Below are positions 61,954-64,000 of a stretch of 64,000 nucleotides of DNA, piece by piece. Numbering within the stretch: position 1 is the stretch's first letter; each line of letters starts with the position of its first letter. The stretch spans positions 62,001 to 126,000 of the forward strand of contig JABVXV010000165.1 of NCBI GenBank assembly GCA_013365325.1, given 5' to 3'. The translations under genes and the position numbers were made by a program. This stretch comes from Dipetalonema caudispina (lineage: Eukaryota > Nematoda > Chromadorea > Rhabditida > Onchocercidae). The notes under the pieces were generated by a model. That model was not told the origin of the DNA. It did no database searches and saw only the letters and a list, made by a program, of their open reading frames with translations.

Positions 61954-64000
61954 TTATTCACCGTCAATAGAGTAGATAGAACGAATAAATCTTCCTAAAC
62001 GTGACGTTCTGTTTAACTGATCACTATATTCTCGAACCAACATTTTCACCAATTCAGTTGATTCTGCTAATCGTGCATTGAGTAAAACATTCTCCGCTTT
62101 CAGCTGCTCTATCCTCGAAATGCTGCCACTATCACGAGCTGTCTTTCGACGTACCCAAGTACTTCCAGTGGCTAAGCAGTTGTCAGCTGGTTGTCCAATT
62201 CGCCAACTTTCAAAGCCCTCCACACAACCAGAAGAGCAACTTGCAAAGTAAGCACGCAATTCTATGATTTTTTCACGAGCCGAACAAAGTCGACTGCTCA
62301 GTTTTTTGACTTCGTTCTTCAAAAGCGCATGTTCCTGCAGAATATCAGCGTTCTTCATGCTTAGTTTTTACAAATGAGCTTCAATTTTTTGATTTTCCTT
62401 GTTTTTATTTTCTCCACTTTGATTTGGTTCAAAACTGCCACTATGAGAGATGATATGAAAACTTAGTGATACCAACTTCCCATATCACTATTGAAAACAA
62501 CACTTTTCTTATAATGCCTACGCTAATCCAAATTTTCCGGTAATGCTATCTGACAATTCAATAATTCCATAAAATAAAAGTTCATTTGAAACGCACCAAA
62601 AACGAGAAAAAAGAATAAAAAGCTTACTTCGGCTATGCTATCGGCACTAGAAATAACATCCTCAAAGCCACTTTCAACGATATTACTATCACCTGCTACT
62701 GCTGCATGGATCTGCTTTAATTTTGTCCTTATCATTTCATAGTGGGAACATTTGCCGTGTACCATCCAAACATTCTACAATGCAATCAATCAGAACTAAC
62801 AATTATAATTAAGAGGTGACTATTGCAAATCAATATGTGGAGAAATATGCAATTAGTGAGATGTTAATGGAAAGTGAAAACTATGTTAATACTGCATAAA
62901 CAATAATAAAACTATAACAATTTTACCTTACAAAATGCCTTTGATGGCGGCGATGTCTTCTCTATATTCAACATGTCAATATTATTACTCTGATTGAACA
63001 TATTATATGAATTACCACTTTTTCTGCAAAACAAATTTAACGATTAAACTAGATGTAAGGAACTGGAACTCGGTAATCGTAAAATTACTGAAGTGAGAAC
63101 AGAAGATTTTGAATATCGAAAATCGAGCACTGTGATCAACTGCTCCGCAACAATGACGGCATGTTCTGCTTTTCTATTACCTTCGTATTCCTTTAGCTTT
63201 CGCATCCTCATATTGATCATATCTATGTCTACGTCCGTCATAATCGAAAGTCATTGTATATTATCACATATAAGATATAAGATGCAAAAGTTAACGGTGG
63301 AAAACTTTTACTTCTTTTGTGATTTCTCATTTTTCGCATTTTTTTCTTTCTAGTGTTAAGTTTTACCGAAACTCCTCCATCAAGACATTGAATTTTGGTG
63401 ATTTAACATTGGGCAGAGATTGTACTGAGCCATGCGTTTGAATGCTTTTCATATCTTCACAGGCATTGCTTTCGCCGTTATACTGCTGAACAACACAACA
63501 ATTAACACTTACTGTTGAATGATTGTCAGTAGTCACTTCTTATTTATTATTCTTAACAACATTATTCTAATGTTTTCTTTTTCTCCTTGAACAGTTAACA
63601 AGAAATGTAAAAGCAAAAATTTGTCGATTTAACTACTGATGTATTATTTCATTTTTAAAATTGTGGGTAAGATTTAAATCCAAAAAAATTAAATCTTCAC
63701 CTCAAATCCACTGGTAAATAAACGTGAATCGTCAGATGTTGATGGAGAAATGACTGTTTTTAGGCGGTTTAGTTCACATTCAAATTCTTCCTGTAATACG
63801 AAAGTTCGATATATGTCCGGAATTTTTCAAATACGACTTCCCTGAAAATGAATCATTGTGCCTGATTCTAGCTATTTAAATACGTTCATGGACGGAATTG
63901 GGATTTTGAAAAATTCGAGAAATGAATACAGAAAGTTGCCTGCAATCGATTGATCATTTTCATTTTTTCCTCTGCGAATTTTCGCTCCAAAGTATTTCTT
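61954..64000 (-). CDS. Uncharacterised coiled-coil protein, 3' part only (5' end beyond window)
   Basis: Function not recognised. Exons 5' to 3': 64000 (cut by the window edge) to 63940, 63790-63701, 63482 or 63485 to 63367, 63023-62927, 62774-62628, 62334-61954; phases agree. The first two encode a coiled coil (LERKFAEEKMKMINRLQ, then EEFECELNRLK), the middle is polar and Ser/Asn-rich (VQSLPNVKSPKFNVLMEEFR), and the last exon returns to heptads (EHALLKNEVKKLSSRLCSAR and IEQLKAENVLLNARLAEST) before ending SIYSIDGE. The first intron has a GC donor (CAG|GCAACT), needed because no GT donor fits the phase. An acceptor with CAGCAG at 63483-63488 can add or drop one glutamine. Lies 485 bases upstream of the huntingtin start on the same strand. 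Confidence 0.75.
62523..62552 (-). CDS. Possible alternative terminal exon of the coiled-coil gene
   Basis: After the exon ending GCCGAA (62628), an acceptor ATTGTCAG leads in phase 0 to a short open piece reading IALPENLD followed by TAG. Use of this exon instead of 62334-61954 would remove the C-terminal coiled coil. Both joins are in frame, so splice choice cannot be decided from sequence alone. Confidence 0.35.
   Translation of the reverse strand, partial: QIALPENLD

Noticed and set aside
1..64000. CRISPR arrays, bacterial operons, rRNA or tRNA genes
   Set aside because: No regularly spaced repeats, no ribosome-binding-site pattern, and no clear tRNA or rRNA signature; the gene structure is eukaryotic throughout.

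Overview
The window looks like nematode nuclear DNA, most likely from a filarial or related spirurid worm. The evidence is AT-rich sequence, many short exons with GT..TTTCAG introns, pyrimidine-rich acceptors just upstream of start codons (the pattern of spliced-leader trans-splicing), a supplementary-type nuclear receptor and a very divergent Cys-loop channel. The lineage is an inference; no species marker was seen.

Layout. 1-8.3 kb: no convincing gene; microsatellites, a CRE-like palindrome and a T-tract upstream of ldb-1. 8.36-11.98 kb (+): LIM-domain-binding cofactor ldb-1, 10 coding exons. 16.8-19.6 kb (+): a Cys-loop ligand-gated channel subunit with two apparent frame breaks. 20.5-25.6 kb (-): a 12-exon SLC16/monocarboxylate-transporter-like MFS protein, convergent with the channel. 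28.7-30.3 kb (-): a centromeric histone H3 (CENP-A/CenH3). 31.6-36.6 kb (-): dihydroxyacetone-phosphate acyltransferase (GNPAT) ending in a PTS1-like SKI. 38.8-42.2 kb (-): nuclear hormone receptor. 44.7-61.5 kb (-): huntingtin without a polyglutamine tract. 61.95 kb to the window end (-): 3' part of an unidentified coiled-coil protein that could share an operon with huntingtin.

The genes do not form one pathway. From 20 kb on, every recognised gene is on the minus strand. ldb-1 and the channel are the only recognised plus-strand genes. Exon joins were traced by hand from splice signals and reading phase. They close without phase errors for ldb-1, the transporter, GNPAT and the nuclear receptor, and they expose specific breaks in the channel and CENP-A genes. 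In huntingtin the first exons were traced base by base; the remainder was recognised block by block by similarity to human huntingtin recalled from memory.
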